A DNA stretch of 64,000 bases from Pseudomonas mangrovi (lineage in GTDB: Bacteria > Pseudomonadota > Gammaproteobacteria > Pseudomonadales > Pseudomonadaceae). This document shows positions 48,647-57,883 of the stretch, one piece after another. The stretch covers positions 248,001 through 312,000 of the forward strand of contig NZ_QASN01000021.1 in NCBI RefSeq assembly GCF_003052585.1, read 5' to 3'. A model generated the notes under the pieces. It was not told the DNA's origin. It worked only from the letters and a program-made list of their open reading frames with translations, and made no database searches. Both the position numbers and the translations under genes were made by a program. The stretch's first letter is position 1. Every line of letters starts with the position of its first letter.

Positions 48647-49555
48647 ATGACCCCGGACCGTGACGCCGCCACTCAAGTTGCCAAGATCCTCTCCGAAGCG
48701 CTGCCCTATATCCGGCGCTTCGTGGGCAAGACCCTGGTCATCAAGTACGGCGGTAACGCCATGGAGAGCGAGGAGCTGAAGACCGGCTTCGCGCGCGACA
48801 TAGTGCTGATGAAGGCAGTCGGCATCAATCCGGTGGTTGTGCACGGTGGCGGGCCGCAGATTGGCGACCTGCTCAAGCGCCTGAACATCGAAAGCCACTT
48901 CATCGATGGCATGCGCGTGACCGATACCGCGACCATGGATGTCGTGGAGATGGTTCTCGGCGGGCAGGTCAACAAGAGCATCGTCAACCTGATCAACCAG
49001 CACGGCGGCAACGCCATCGGCCTCACCGGCAAGGACGCGCGCCTGATCCGCGCGCGCCAGCTCAAGATCAGTCGCCAGACGCCCGAGATGTCTGCGCCGG
49101 AGATCATCGACATAGGTCACGTCGGCGAGGTGACCGGCGTGAACACCGAGCTGCTCGACATGCTGGTCAAGGGCAACTTCATCCCGGTGATTGCGCCCAT
49201 CGGCGTCGGCGAGGACGGCGAGTCCTACAACATCAACGCCGATCTGGTAGCCGGCAAGGTCGCCGAGGCGCTGCGCGCCGAAAAGCTGATGCTGCTGACC
49301 AACATCGCCGGCCTGATGGACAAACAGGGTGAGGTTCTCACCGGTCTCAGCACCGAGCAGGTCGACGCGCTGATCGCCGACGGCACCATCTATGGCGGCA
49401 TGCTGCCGAAGATCCGCTGCGCACTGGAAGCGGTGCAGGGTGGCGTTACCAGCGCCCATATCATCGATGGCAGAGTCCCCAACGCGGTGCTGCTGGAGAT
49501 CTTCACCGACCACGGCGTGGGCACCCTGATCAGCAACCGAAAACCTCGCGCATGA
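48647..49555 (+). CDS. argB: Acetylglutamate kinase
   Basis: A protein of 302 residues. KYGGNAMESEE near the N-terminus, VVVHGGGPQIGDLLKR, and NINADLVAGKVAEALRAEKL are the family motifs. It phosphorylates N-acetylglutamate in arginine synthesis and is inhibited by arginine in Pseudomonas (N-terminal helix extension present). It is 14 bp after algC and overlaps the next gene by 4 bp. Confidence 0.97.
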   Translation: MTPDRDAATQVAKILSEALPYIRRFVGKTLVIKYGGNAMESEELKTGFARDIVLMKAVGINPVVVHGGGPQIGDLLKRLNIESHFIDGMRVTDTATMDVVEMVLGGQVNKSIVNLINQHGGNAIGLTGKDARLIRARQLKISRQTPEMSAPEIIDIGHVGEVTGVNTELLDMLVKGNFIPVIAPIGVGEDGESYNINADLVAGKVAEALRAEKLMLLTNIAGLMDKQGEVLTGLSTEQVDALIADGTIYGGMLPKIRCALEAVQGGVTSAHIIDGRVPNAVLLEIFTDHGVGTLISNRKPRA

Positions 49556-49995
49556 GCCTGCCGCGCAAGGCCGATTTCCGTTTCAGCCACAGTCTCCGGG
49601 TGCGCTGGGCGGAAGTCGACCCCCAGGGCATCGTGTTCAACGGCAACTATCTGACCTACGCCGACGTCGGCATCACCGAGTATTTCCGCGCACTGCGCGT
49701 CGCCTACCCCGAAGCACTCACCGAGGGCGGCTGCGACTTCTACGCGATCAAGACGACACTGGAATACAAGGCCCCGGCACATTTCGACCGACTGCTCGAC
49801 GTCGCCATCCGCGTCGCGCGACTGGGCCGATCGAGTCTGACCTTCGAGATGACGATCTGGGATGGCGAGACACTGCTGACGATTGGTGAAATCGTTTACG
49901 TCCATGCTCGTAGCGAACCACGCTCCAGCGCCCCACTGCCGGACTGGCTGCGCGAAAGAATTCGCGAATTCGAGATCAGTGCACCGCAGGAGTGA
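49552..49995 (+). CDS. Acyl-CoA thioesterase-like, 4HBT family
   Basis: A protein of 147 residues with a hotdog fold. RWAEVDPQGIVFNGNYLTYAD resembles the YbgC/4HBT active-site segment, with the aspartate in EVDPQG. It probably hydrolyses a short acyl-CoA. The ATGA overlap with argB suggests co-translation. It ends adjacent to the convergent DUF4124 gene with no spacing. Confidence 0.85.
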   Translation: MSLPRKADFRFSHSLRVRWAEVDPQGIVFNGNYLTYADVGITEYFRALRVAYPEALTEGGCDFYAIKTTLEYKAPAHFDRLLDVAIRVARLGRSSLTFEMTIWDGETLLTIGEIVYVHARSEPRSSAPLPDWLRERIREFEISAPQE

Positions 49996-50595
49996 TCAGC
50001 GCCGGCGATCGCGATCGATCAGCTCTTTGAGCCGGTCACGGTCCGAATCAAAGGTAAGGGTGATCTGCTCGCGGCTTTCGTGATAACGCTCGATCCGCCG
50101 CCGCAGGTTCTCCTGCTCGCTCTTGAGATTCTCGATCTGCCCGACCAGATGAGCCGGCGCCTGCCGCCCGGCTCTTTCGTGAGCCGCCGCCTGGCTTTGC
50201 AAATTCGCCTGCTGAGCGTACAGCGACTCAAGGTTGCCCTGGGCAATGCCGATCATCCCGTCGAGCTCCTTCAGCTTGCGCAGTTTGGCGCGCTCAACAT
50301 CCGCAGGCGTGCTGTACAGACGGCGCAGCTGAATATCCGACTGGGCCCGCGCACGCTCCTGCAGGATGATCTTCATCTCTTCCTCGCTGGGCGCCGGCGG
50401 GATCACATCGATCACTCGCCCTTGCTCGTTGAGCACCTCGTAGCCGTTGGCGACAAATTCCGGGGGCACTCCAAGACGATCAAGCACCACCACTCCCTCG
50501 TCGTTCACGTAGCGATAGAGCTTGTCCGCCACGGCACTGGCCGGAGCGAGAGCAACCAGCGACATCAACAACGTACCAGCGACCGACTTCAACAT
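49996..50595 (-). CDS. DUF4124-domain exported protein with coiled coil
   Basis: A protein of 199 residues with a signal peptide (MLKSVAGTLLMSLVALAPASAVA). A DUF4124-like start KLYRYVNDEGVVVLDRLG follows. The C-terminal half, from about residue 110, is a coiled coil of E, Q, R and L (NLESLYAQQANLQSQAAAHE). It is expected in the periplasm. Function unknown. It is 25 bp after pyrE on the same strand, and its last base abuts the end of the thioesterase gene. Confidence 0.78.
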   Translation of the reverse strand: MLKSVAGTLLMSLVALAPASAVADKLYRYVNDEGVVVLDRLGVPPEFVANGYEVLNEQGRVIDVIPPAPSEEEMKIILQERARAQSDIQLRRLYSTPADVERAKLRKLKELDGMIGIAQGNLESLYAQQANLQSQAAAHERAGRQAPAHLVGQIENLKSEQENLRRRIERYHESREQITLTFDSDRDRLKELIDRDRRR

Positions 50596-50620
50596 CTGGA
50601 GATTCCCTCAATCCTTGCGA

Positions 50621-51262
50621 TCAAATTCCATACTCGGCGCGATAGGCTTCCACTGCCGGAAGATACTGCTTGAGTTGCGCATCCTGCGCCAGGTACTCAA
50701 GCACCTGGTCAAGCGCCACTATGCTCACCACCGGGATAGCGAAATCCCGTTCGACTTCCTGGATGGCAGACAACTCTCCCCTGCCACGTTCCTGCCGATT
50801 CAGTGCGATCAGCACGCCTGCCGCCTGCGCCTGCTGAGCACTGATGATCTGCATAACCTCGCGAATGGCCGTACCGGCGGTAATTACGTCATCGACAATC
50901 AGCACCCGCCCCTGCAAAGGCGCACCCACCAGCGTGCCGCCCTCACCATGATCCTTGGCTTCCTTGCGATTGAAGCACCAGGGAAGATCGCGATCATGTT
51001 GCTCGGCCAACGCGATAGCCGTGGCGGCGGCCAGCGGAATGCCCTTGTAGGCCGGCCCGAATATCACATCGACATCCAGCCCACTTTCGACAACTGCGGC
51101 CGCATAGAAGCGCCCCAGCTGCGCCAGCGCACGACCGCTGTCGAACAATCCCGCGTTGAAAAAGTAGGGGCTGGTACGGCCGGACTTTAGCGTGAAACTG
51201 CCAAAACGGAGCACGCCGCGATCGATGGCAAAACGGATGAAATCGCGTTGATACTGCTGCAT
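50621..51262 (-). CDS. pyrE: Orotate phosphoribosyltransferase
   Basis: A protein of 213 residues. The PRPP motif is VLIVDDVITAGTAIRE, and FNRKEAKDHGEGG is the catalytic loop. It makes orotidine 5'-monophosphate in pyrimidine synthesis. It is divergent from crc, as in other Pseudomonas. The DUF4124 gene follows. Confidence 0.97.
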   Translation of the reverse strand: MQQYQRDFIRFAIDRGVLRFGSFTLKSGRTSPYFFNAGLFDSGRALAQLGRFYAAAVVESGLDVDVIFGPAYKGIPLAAATAIALAEQHDRDLPWCFNRKEAKDHGEGGTLVGAPLQGRVLIVDDVITAGTAIREVMQIISAQQAQAAGVLIALNRQERGRGELSAIQEVERDFAIPVVSIVALDQVLEYLAQDAQLKQYLPAVEAYRAEYGI

Positions 51263-51343
51263 GAAAAAGTCCCGAAAGCCACGGATTTAGCTTAATGAGG
51301 AGAGCTCGGGTATCATACACGCTGGTGTTTTTGGGGGCCATTT

Positions 51344-52123
51344 ATGCGGATCATCAGCGTGAACGTGAATGGTATTCAGGCCGCAGTGGAGCGTGGACTG
51401 CTCAGCTGGCTACAGGCTCAGAATGCCGACGTGATCTGCCTGCAGGACACTCGCGCCTCCGTTTTCGAGATGGAAGATCCCTCCCTTCAGCTGGATGGCT
51501 ACTTCCTCTATGCGTGTGAAGGCGAGCTGCCACAGCAGGGTGGCGTCGCACTGTATTCGCGGCTGCAGCCAAAAGCGGTGATCAGCGGACTGGGTTTCGA
51601 GATGGCCGATCGCTACGGCCGCTATCTGCAGGCCGACTTCGACAAGGTCAGCATCGCCACCCTGCTACTTCCGTCGGGCCAGGATGGTGATGAAGGCCTG
51701 AATCAGAAGTTTAAATTCATGGATGACTTCACCCGCTATCTGGACAAACAGCGCCGCAAGCGTCGCGATTACATCTACTGCAGCTCGTTTTACGTTGCGC
51801 ATCAGAAGATGGACGTGAAGAACTGGAGAGACTGTCAGCAGTCACCGGGCTTTCTTCCCGCCGAGCGGGCCTGGATGGACGAAGTCATCGGCAACATGGG
51901 CTATGTCGATGCCCTGCGCGAAGTCAGCCGTGAAGGCGATCAGTTCAGCTGGTGGCCCGATAGCGAGCAGGCAGAGCTGCTCAATCTCGGCTGGCGCTTC
52001 GACTACCACCTGCTGACACCCGGTCTGCGACGCTGCGTCCGCACCGCGCGCATGCCGCGTCAGCCACGCTTTTCCCAGCACGCACCCCTGATAGTCGACT
52101 ACGACTGGATCCTGAGCGTCTGA
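51344..52123 (+). CDS. crc: Catabolite repression control protein Crc
   Basis: A protein of 259 residues of the exonuclease III/EEP fold, starting MRIISVNVNGIQAAVERGLL. It has lost nuclease activity in the genus and works with Hfq to block translation of mRNAs for poor carbon sources. The sequence is typical, including SWWPDSEQAELLNLGWRFDY. A strong terminator follows at 52126. It is paired with pyrE divergently. Confidence 0.95.
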   Translation: MRIISVNVNGIQAAVERGLLSWLQAQNADVICLQDTRASVFEMEDPSLQLDGYFLYACEGELPQQGGVALYSRLQPKAVISGLGFEMADRYGRYLQADFDKVSIATLLLPSGQDGDEGLNQKFKFMDDFTRYLDKQRRKRRDYIYCSSFYVAHQKMDVKNWRDCQQSPGFLPAERAWMDEVIGNMGYVDALREVSREGDQFSWWPDSEQAELLNLGWRFDYHLLTPGLRRCVRTARMPRQPRFSQHAPLIVDYDWILSV

Positions 52124-52125
52124 CA

Positions 52126-52159
52126 CAAGAAAGCCGGTTTGCGCCGGCTTTCTTGTTTT
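52126..52159 (+). terminator. Rho-independent terminator of crc
   Basis: A 12-bp perfect stem CAAGAAAGCCGG / CCGGCTTTCTTG with a 6-base loop, then TTTT. Confidence 0.9.
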
Positions 52160-52167
52160 CATTGCGT

Positions 52168-52536
52168 CTACTTCACCAGACGCAGTATGTAGGGGTATCG
52201 ATAGGCCTGACCCTGGTTAGCCTGGTTGGCAGCGATCACGGTAAAGACCAGCCAGACCACCGCCAGCGCGATGATCAGCAGAAAACCGATCACCACCAGC
52301 ATCAGCATCATGCAGACAATCGAAGCAAGGGTGATGGTGATCTGGAAGTTGACCGCCTCCTTGCCCTGATCATCGATGAACGGATCAGCGTCCTTCTTCA
52401 CCAGCCAGAGCACCAGCGGGCCCACCACGTTGCCAAACGGAATCACAAACCCGGCAAGCGCCGCGAGGTGACAGAGCATGGCCATCTGACGAGCTTCCGG
52501 GCCCGGCGTCGGGACGGGTTGATAACTCTCTTCCAT
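52168..52536 (-). CDS. DUF4870-domain integral membrane protein
   Basis: A protein of 122 residues with about three hydrophobic segments (residues about 20-45, 65-90, 90-105). The DUF4870 pattern ARQMAMLCHLAALAGFVIPFGNVVGPLVLWLVKKD is visible in its first half. An inner-membrane protein of unknown function. It follows rph on the minus strand by 17 bp, and so is probably co-transcribed with it. Confidence 0.8.
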   Translation of the reverse strand: MEESYQPVPTPGPEARQMAMLCHLAALAGFVIPFGNVVGPLVLWLVKKDADPFIDDQGKEAVNFQITITLASIVCMMLMLVVIGFLLIIALAVVWLVFTVIAANQANQGQAYRYPYILRLVK

Positions 52537-52553
52537 TCAGTGCGTCTCCACTA

Positions 52554-53276
52554 TCAATCAGCCAGCGCCAGGCGCTGGGCCTCGAAAAGCTCCTGCATGC
52601 CCTTGTGAGCCAGCGCCAGCATCGCATTCAGTTGCTCCGGCTGGAACGGCTCGCCCTCTGCCGTGCCCTGAACCTCGATGAAACCACCGTTGCTGGTCAT
52701 CACCACATTCAGGTCGGTCTCGGCCGCAGAGTCCTCAGGATAGTCCAGATCCAGCACCGCCTCGCCCTGATACATTCCGACCGACACGGCGGCGATCATC
52801 TGCTTCAGCGGATCACCACCCTTCAGCCCGCCACGCTTCTTCATCAGGCGCAACGCGTCGACCAGTGCAACCATGGCCCCTGTGATGGATGCTGTGCGCG
52901 TGCCACCGTCAGCCTGAATCACATCGCAGTCGACGTACAGCGTGTACTCACCCAGTTTGCTCATATCCAGCGCCGCACGCAGCGAGCGCCCGATCAACCG
53001 CTGGATCTCCAGCGTACGCCCACCCTGCTTGCCACGACTGGCTTCGCGCTGGTTCCGATCACCGGTGGCGCGCGGCAGCATGCCGTACTCGGCAGTCAGC
53101 CAGCCCTGGCCCTGCCCCTTGAGAAACCGCGGCACACCCTGCTCGACGCTGACGGTACAGATGACACGGGTGTCACCGAACTCCACCAGTACGGAACCTT
53201 CGGCGTGCTTGGTGAAATTGCGAGTGATGCGTATGGCGCGCAACTGGTCGTTGCCACGGCCGCTGGGACGATTCAT
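52554..53276 (-). CDS. rph: Ribonuclease PH
   Basis: A protein of 240 residues with RPSGRGNDQLRAIRITRNF at the start, TRTASITGAMVALVDAL, and LDLDYPEDSAAETDLNVVM. It trims tRNA 3' ends using phosphate. It is divergent from yicC with a promoter candidate in the gap, as in other gammaproteobacteria. Confidence 0.97.
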   Translation of the reverse strand: MNRPSGRGNDQLRAIRITRNFTKHAEGSVLVEFGDTRVICTVSVEQGVPRFLKGQGQGWLTAEYGMLPRATGDRNQREASRGKQGGRTLEIQRLIGRSLRAALDMSKLGEYTLYVDCDVIQADGGTRTASITGAMVALVDALRLMKKRGGLKGGDPLKQMIAAVSVGMYQGEAVLDLDYPEDSAAETDLNVVMTSNGGFIEVQGTAEGEPFQPEQLNAMLALAHKGMQELFEAQRLALAD

Positions 53277-53351
53277 CTGGGGTTACCTGCGGAAGGGAGG
53301 AAAAGAACTGCCCGGCATTATAGGGCGCCCTGCCGGGGGCGACACATCGAA

Positions 53352-53380
53352 TTGGTCCGTCCGGCGCGCTGCGCTACAAT
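53352..53380 (+). promoter_or_regulatory. Sigma-70-type promoter candidate for yicC
   Basis: TTGGTC, a 17-bp spacer and TACAAT, 35 bp upstream of the yicC ATG. Confidence 0.6.
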
Positions 53381-53415
53381 CCTGCGCTTTCGAGCGCCGT
53401 ATCCAGAGGATTCGC

Positions 53416-54279
53416 ATGATCCAGAGCATGACAGCCTTCGCCCGCGCCGAGCACGCCTCGGCCCAGGGCACCCTGAGCTGGGAGATTCGCTCGGTCAATC
53501 ATCGCTATCTGGAACCCCACCTGCGCCTGCCGGAGAATTTCCGCGATCTGGAAGGCGCCGTTCGCGAAGCTCTGCGCCAGGGGCTCTCGCGCGGCAAGGT
53601 GGAATGCACGCTGCGCTTCACCGAGGAAGGTTCTTCCAAGCCGCTGCAGGTGGATGGCGAGCGCGCCCGGCAGCTGATCGCCGCCGCGGAGCAGGTGGCC
53701 TCGCTGATGGCCAGCCCGGCCCCCCTCGACCCCTTCGCAGTACTCGCCTGGCCAGGTGTACTCGGCGGCGACAGCAGTGATCCGCAGGCCCTCAATGCAC
53801 AGGCGCTGACGCTTTTCGGCGAGGCGCTCGAGCAACTCAGGAACGGTCGCAGCAGAGAAGGCGCCGAGCTGGCCCGTCTGATTGGCGAGCGACTGGACGC
53901 CATGTCGACAGAAGTGGCGCAACTGCGCGAACAGGTACCGCAGATGCTGGCGCTGCAACGGCAGAAGATCATCGACCGCTGTGCGGAGATGGCGCTCGAT
54001 GTCGACAGCCCGCGCCTGGAGCAGGAGCTGGTGCTGCTGGCGCAGAAAAGCGACGTGGCCGAAGAGCTAGATCGTCTCAACACTCATGTCAGCGAAGTGC
54101 GCCGGGTACTGAAGAGTGGCGGCGCCGCCGGCAGACGCCTGGACTTCCTGATGCAGGAACTCAACCGCGAGGCCAACACTCTCGGCTCCAAGGCCTTCGA
54201 TCCTCGCAGCACCCAGGCCGCGGTCAACCTCAAGGTCCTGATCGAGCAGATGCGCGAACAGGTCCAGAACATCGAATAA
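53416..54279 (+). CDS. yicC: YicC-family endoribonuclease / RNase adapter
   Basis: A protein of 287 residues starting MIQSMTAFARAEH. NHRYLEPHLRLPENFRDLE and NREANTLGSKAFD are the typical N- and C-terminal blocks. Family members cleave RNA or act as adapters for PNPase-linked decay of the small RNA RyhB in E. coli. It starts after AGAGGATTCGC. The next gene, gmk, begins 10 bp after it. Confidence 0.9.
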   Translation: MIQSMTAFARAEHASAQGTLSWEIRSVNHRYLEPHLRLPENFRDLEGAVREALRQGLSRGKVECTLRFTEEGSSKPLQVDGERARQLIAAAEQVASLMASPAPLDPFAVLAWPGVLGGDSSDPQALNAQALTLFGEALEQLRNGRSREGAELARLIGERLDAMSTEVAQLREQVPQMLALQRQKIIDRCAEMALDVDSPRLEQELVLLAQKSDVAEELDRLNTHVSEVRRVLKSGGAAGRRLDFLMQELNREANTLGSKAFDPRSTQAAVNLKVLIEQMREQVQNIE

Positions 54280-54289
54280 GGACGGCGGC

Positions 54290-54904
54290 ATGAGCACGGG
54301 CATTCTCTACATAGTTTCGGCACCCTCGGGGGCCGGCAAGACCAGCCTGGTCAAGGCGCTCATCGATACGGTGCCGCAGGTACGCGTATCGGTGTCGCAT
54401 ACGACCCGCGCGATGCGTCCAGGCGAGGTGGACGGGGTCAACTATCACTTCGTCGCACGCGAGCAGTTCGTCGAAATGCTGGAGCAGAACGCCTTCCTCG
54501 AGCATGCCCAGGTCTTCGACAATCTCTACGGCACCTCCCAACACTGGGTCGAGCAGACGCTGGCACAAGGCTTTGACCTGATTCTCGAGATCGACTGGCA
54601 GGGCGCACAGCAGGTTCGCAGGCTCATGCCGCACGCACGTTCGGTGTTCATCCTGCCCCCTACCCAGCAGGCGCTGCGTCAGCGTCTGACCAACCGCGGC
54701 CAGGACAGCGACGAGATCATCGACCGGCGCATGCGTGACGCCGTCAGCGAGATGAGCCACTACGTCGAATACGACTACCTGGTCATCAACGACGATTTCT
54801 CTACCGCGCTCGAGGACCTGAAGGCCATCTTCAGGGCGAACCAGCTGGCCCAGCAGCTGCAGCAACACCGGCACGAATCCCTGTTGGAGATGCTCCTGCG
54901 CTGA
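54290..54904 (+). CDS. gmk: Guanylate kinase
   Basis: A protein of 204 residues with Walker A SAPSGAGKTSLVKAL and VSHTTRAMRPGEVDGVNYHF. It phosphorylates GMP to GDP. It lies between yicC and rpoZ, the normal gene order of the family. GGACGGC lies just before the ATG. Confidence 0.97.
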   Translation: MSTGILYIVSAPSGAGKTSLVKALIDTVPQVRVSVSHTTRAMRPGEVDGVNYHFVAREQFVEMLEQNAFLEHAQVFDNLYGTSQHWVEQTLAQGFDLILEIDWQGAQQVRRLMPHARSVFILPPTQQALRQRLTNRGQDSDEIIDRRMRDAVSEMSHYVEYDYLVINDDFSTALEDLKAIFRANQLAQQLQQHRHESLLEMLLR

Positions 54905-55030
54905 GCCAGGGGTACGCTGCTTTCGCACTGCGGACGAAATCCGCGCTTCCCTATTAGCTGGTGATTTTTTAGACTACTCCGTCCGCTCGCCCGCTCAGGG
55001 CACTGCTTTCTAGAATCTACGAGGAACATC

Positions 55031-55294
55031 ATGGCTCGCGTTACCGTTGAAGACTGCCTGGATAACGTCGATAACCGCTTCGAACTGGTCATGCTCGCTA
55101 CCAAGCGCTCGCGTCAACTGGCCACCGGCGGCAAGGAGCCGAAGGTAGCCTGGGAGAACGACAAGCCGACCGTCGTCGCCCTGCGTGAAATCGCTGCAGG
55201 CCTGGTTGACTACGACGTCATCGCCCAGGACGACCTGGTAGAAGAAGAGCCGCTGTTCGCTTCCTTCGAGGACGAGGCCAACGAGCCTCTGTAA
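55031..55294 (+). CDS. rpoZ: RNA polymerase omega subunit
   Basis: A protein of 87 residues, MARVTVEDCLDNVDNRFELV, the standard omega sequence, with the acidic C-terminus. It helps RNA polymerase assembly and responds to ppGpp with SpoT, encoded 57 bp downstream. ACGAGGAAC precedes the ATG. Confidence 0.97.
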   Translation: MARVTVEDCLDNVDNRFELVMLATKRSRQLATGGKEPKVAWENDKPTVVALREIAAGLVDYDVIAQDDLVEEEPLFASFEDEANEPL

Positions 55295-55351
55295 GGCGAT
55301 GGGGCGAAAGCGCGCGACTCGCCACGCAGAAGACCGGCAGGGGGTGACCCC

Positions 55352-57460
55352 TTGCCGAGCATAGACACACTCGCGCAACGGCTGTCCGATTACCTCGGTG
55401 ACGACCAGGTCAACCTGGTCCGCCGTGCCTACTATTATGCGGAGCAGGCGCACGACGGCCAACGCCGGCGCAGCGGTGAAGCCTACGTCACCCACCCGCT
55501 CGCGGTAGCCAATATCCTCGCCGACATGCACATGGACCATCAGAGCCTGATGGCCGCCATGCTGCACGACGTGATCGAGGACACCGGCATTGCCAAGGAA
55601 GCGCTCACCGCCCAGTTCGGTGAGACGGTGGCGGAACTGGTCGATGGGGTCAGCAAGCTGACCCAGATGAATTTCGAAACCAAGGCCGAAGCCCAGGCGG
55701 AGAACTTCCAGAAGATGGCCATGGCCATGGCCAGGGACATCCGCGTGATCCTGGTCAAGCTGGCTGATCGCCTGCACAACATGCGCACCCTGGAGGTGCT
55801 TGCCGGGGAAAAACGCCGGCGCATCGCCAAGGAAACCCTGGAAATCTACGCCCCGATTGCCAACCGGCTGGGCATGCACAGCATGCGCGTGGAGTTCGAG
55901 GATCTCGGCTTCAAGGCAATGCACCCGATGCGCTCCGAGCGCATCCGCGCCGCGGTCAAACGGGCCCGCGGCAACCGCAAGGAAATCGTCACCAAGATCG
56001 AGGAGTCGCTGGTTCACTGCCTGCAGCGCGAAGGCATGGAAGGCGAAGTGATCGGCCGCGAGAAGCATCTTTTCAGCATCTACAAGAAGATGCGCGGCAA
56101 GCGCAAGGCGTTCAACGAGATCATGGATGTCTACGCCTTCCGCATCGTCGTCGACAAGGTCGACACCTGCTACCGCGTGCTCGGCGCCGTGCACAATCTC
56201 TACAAGCCGCTGCCGGGCCGCTTCAAGGACTACATCGCGATCCCCAAGGCCAACGGCTACCAGTCGCTGCATACCACCCTGTTCGGCATGCACGGCGTCC
56301 CGATCGAAATCCAGATCCGCACCCGCGAGATGGAGGAGATGGCCAACAACGGCATTGCCGCGCACTGGCTGTACAAGTCCAGCGAGGAAGAGTCGCCCAA
56401 AGGCACCCACGCCCGCGCCCGTCAGTGGGTCAAGGGTGTGCTGGAGATGCAGCAGCGTGCCGGCAACTCGCTGGAGTTCATCGAGAGCGTGAAGATCGAC
56501 CTGTTCCCCGACGAGGTCTATGTCTTCACCCCCAAGGGCCGGATCATGGAGCTGCCCAAGGGCTCCACGGCGGTCGACTTCGCCTATGCGGTGCACACCG
56601 ACGTCGGCAACACCTGCATCGCCTGCCGCATCAACCGGCGCCTGGCACCGCTGTCAGAGCCGCTGCAAAGCGGCGCCACGGTGGAGATCGTCAGCGCCCC
56701 AGGCGCGCGGCCTAACCCGGCGTGGCTGAATTTCGTGGTGACCGGCAAGGCGCGCACGCACATCCGCCACGCGCTCAAGCTGCAGCGCCGTTCCGAATCG
56801 ATCAGCCTCGGCGAGCGCCTGCTGAACAAGGCCCTTGCCGGCCTCGACAGTCATCTCGACAAGCTGCCGCAGGAACGTATGGGCGCACTGCTCAACGAAT
56901 ACCACCTGGAAGTACCGGAAGACCTGCTCGAGGACATCGGCCTGGGCAACCGCATGGCCTACGTGGTGGCGCGTCGGCTGATCGCCAACGAAGACCAGCA
57001 GACGGCACGCGCCGAGGGACCACTGGCGATACGCGGCACCGAGGGCCTGGTGCTCAGCTACGCCAAGTGCTGCACGCCGATCCCCGGCGACCCCATCGTC
57101 GGCCATCTGTCGGCGGGCAAGGGCATGGTGGTGCACCTGGAAAGCTGCCGAAACATCGGCGAGATTCGCAACAATCCGGAGAAGTGCATCCAGCTGTCCT
57201 GGGCCAAGGACGTGGTCGGCGAGTTCAACGTCGAACTGCGCATCGAACTGGAACACCAGCGCGGTCTGATCGCGCTGCTCGCCAGCAGCGTCAACGCCGC
57301 CGACGGCAACATCGAGAAGATCAGCATGGATGAGCGCGACGGACGCATCAGCGTGGTCCAGCTGGTAGTCAGCGTTCACGATCGCATCCATCTGGCCCGC
57401 GTCATCCGTAAGCTGCGCACCCTCACGGGTGTCATCCACATTCATCGCGTGCGTGCCTGA
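55352..57460 (+). CDS. spoT: Bifunctional (p)ppGpp synthetase/hydrolase SpoT
   Basis: A protein of 702 residues from a TTG start preceded by GGGGGTGA. The HD hydrolase domain shows AAMLHDVIEDT, the synthetase domain follows at about 230-330, then TGS (LFPDEVYVFTPKGRIMELPKG) and a C-terminal ACT domain (from about residue 630). It controls the stringent response by both making and degrading (p)ppGpp. The TTG start would give a lower initiation rate. The order gmk-rpoZ-spoT-ridA is conserved. Confidence 0.95.
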   Translation: MPSIDTLAQRLSDYLGDDQVNLVRRAYYYAEQAHDGQRRRSGEAYVTHPLAVANILADMHMDHQSLMAAMLHDVIEDTGIAKEALTAQFGETVAELVDGVSKLTQMNFETKAEAQAENFQKMAMAMARDIRVILVKLADRLHNMRTLEVLAGEKRRRIAKETLEIYAPIANRLGMHSMRVEFEDLGFKAMHPMRSERIRAAVKRARGNRKEIVTKIEESLVHCLQREGMEGEVIGREKHLFSIYKKMRGKRKAFNEIMDVYAFRIVVDKVDTCYRVLGAVHNLYKPLPGRFKDYIAIPKANGYQSLHTTLFGMHGVPIEIQIRTREMEEMANNGIAAHWLYKSSEEESPKGTHARARQWVKGVLEMQQRAGNSLEFIESVKIDLFPDEVYVFTPKGRIMELPKGSTAVDFAYAVHTDVGNTCIACRINRRLAPLSEPLQSGATVEIVSAPGARPNPAWLNFVVTGKARTHIRHALKLQRRSESISLGERLLNKALAGLDSHLDKLPQERMGALLNEYHLEVPEDLLEDIGLGNRMAYVVARRLIANEDQQTARAEGPLAIRGTEGLVLSYAKCCTPIPGDPIVGHLSAGKGMVVHLESCRNIGEIRNNPEKCIQLSWAKDVVGEFNVELRIELEHQRGLIALLASSVNAADGNIEKISMDERDGRISVVQLVVSVHDRIHLARVIRKLRTLTGVIHIHRVRA

Positions 57461-57490
57461 GCCTCGGCACCCGCTCAGCAAGGAGAAGTC

Positions 57491-57871
57491 ATGAGAAGCG
57501 TGATCAGCACCGACAAGGCGCCTGCCGCCATCGGCACCTATTCCCAGGCGATCAAAGTCGGCAACACCGTCTATCTGTCCGGGCAGATCCCGCTGGATCC
57601 GGTGCGCATGGAAATGGTTTCCGGCGATTTCGAAGCCCAGGCCGTCAGAGTCTTCGAAAACCTCAAGGCGGTCACCGAGGCAGCCGGCGGTTCGCTGCGC
57701 GACATGGTCAAGCTGAACATCTTCCTCACCGACCTTTCCAACTTCACCAAGCTCAATGAAGTCATGAGCCGCTATTTCGAGCAGCCTTATCCTGCACGCG
57801 CGGCGATCGGGGTGGCCTCGCTGCCACGCGGTGCCGAAGTGGAGATGGACGGCGTGCTGTTCATCGAGTGA
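57491..57871 (+). CDS. ridA: 2-iminobutanoate/2-iminopropanoate deaminase
   Basis: A protein of 126 residues. It has SQAIKVGNTVYLSGQIPLDP, and ARAAIGVASLPRGAEVEMDG with the key arginine, the RidA signature. It removes reactive imines such as those made by IlvA (also in this window). It follows spoT by 30 bp. The paralogue at 35100-35453 belongs to the dad cluster. Confidence 0.94.
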   Translation: MRSVISTDKAPAAIGTYSQAIKVGNTVYLSGQIPLDPVRMEMVSGDFEAQAVRVFENLKAVTEAAGGSLRDMVKLNIFLTDLSNFTKLNEVMSRYFEQPYPARAAIGVASLPRGAEVEMDGVLFIE

Positions 57872-57883
57872 CGCAGGTCCGCC

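Noticed and set aside
54926..54945. Short hairpin GCGGA/TCCGC between gmk and rpoZ
   Set aside because: The stem is only 5 bp and no T-run follows directly; it is too weak for a terminator call.
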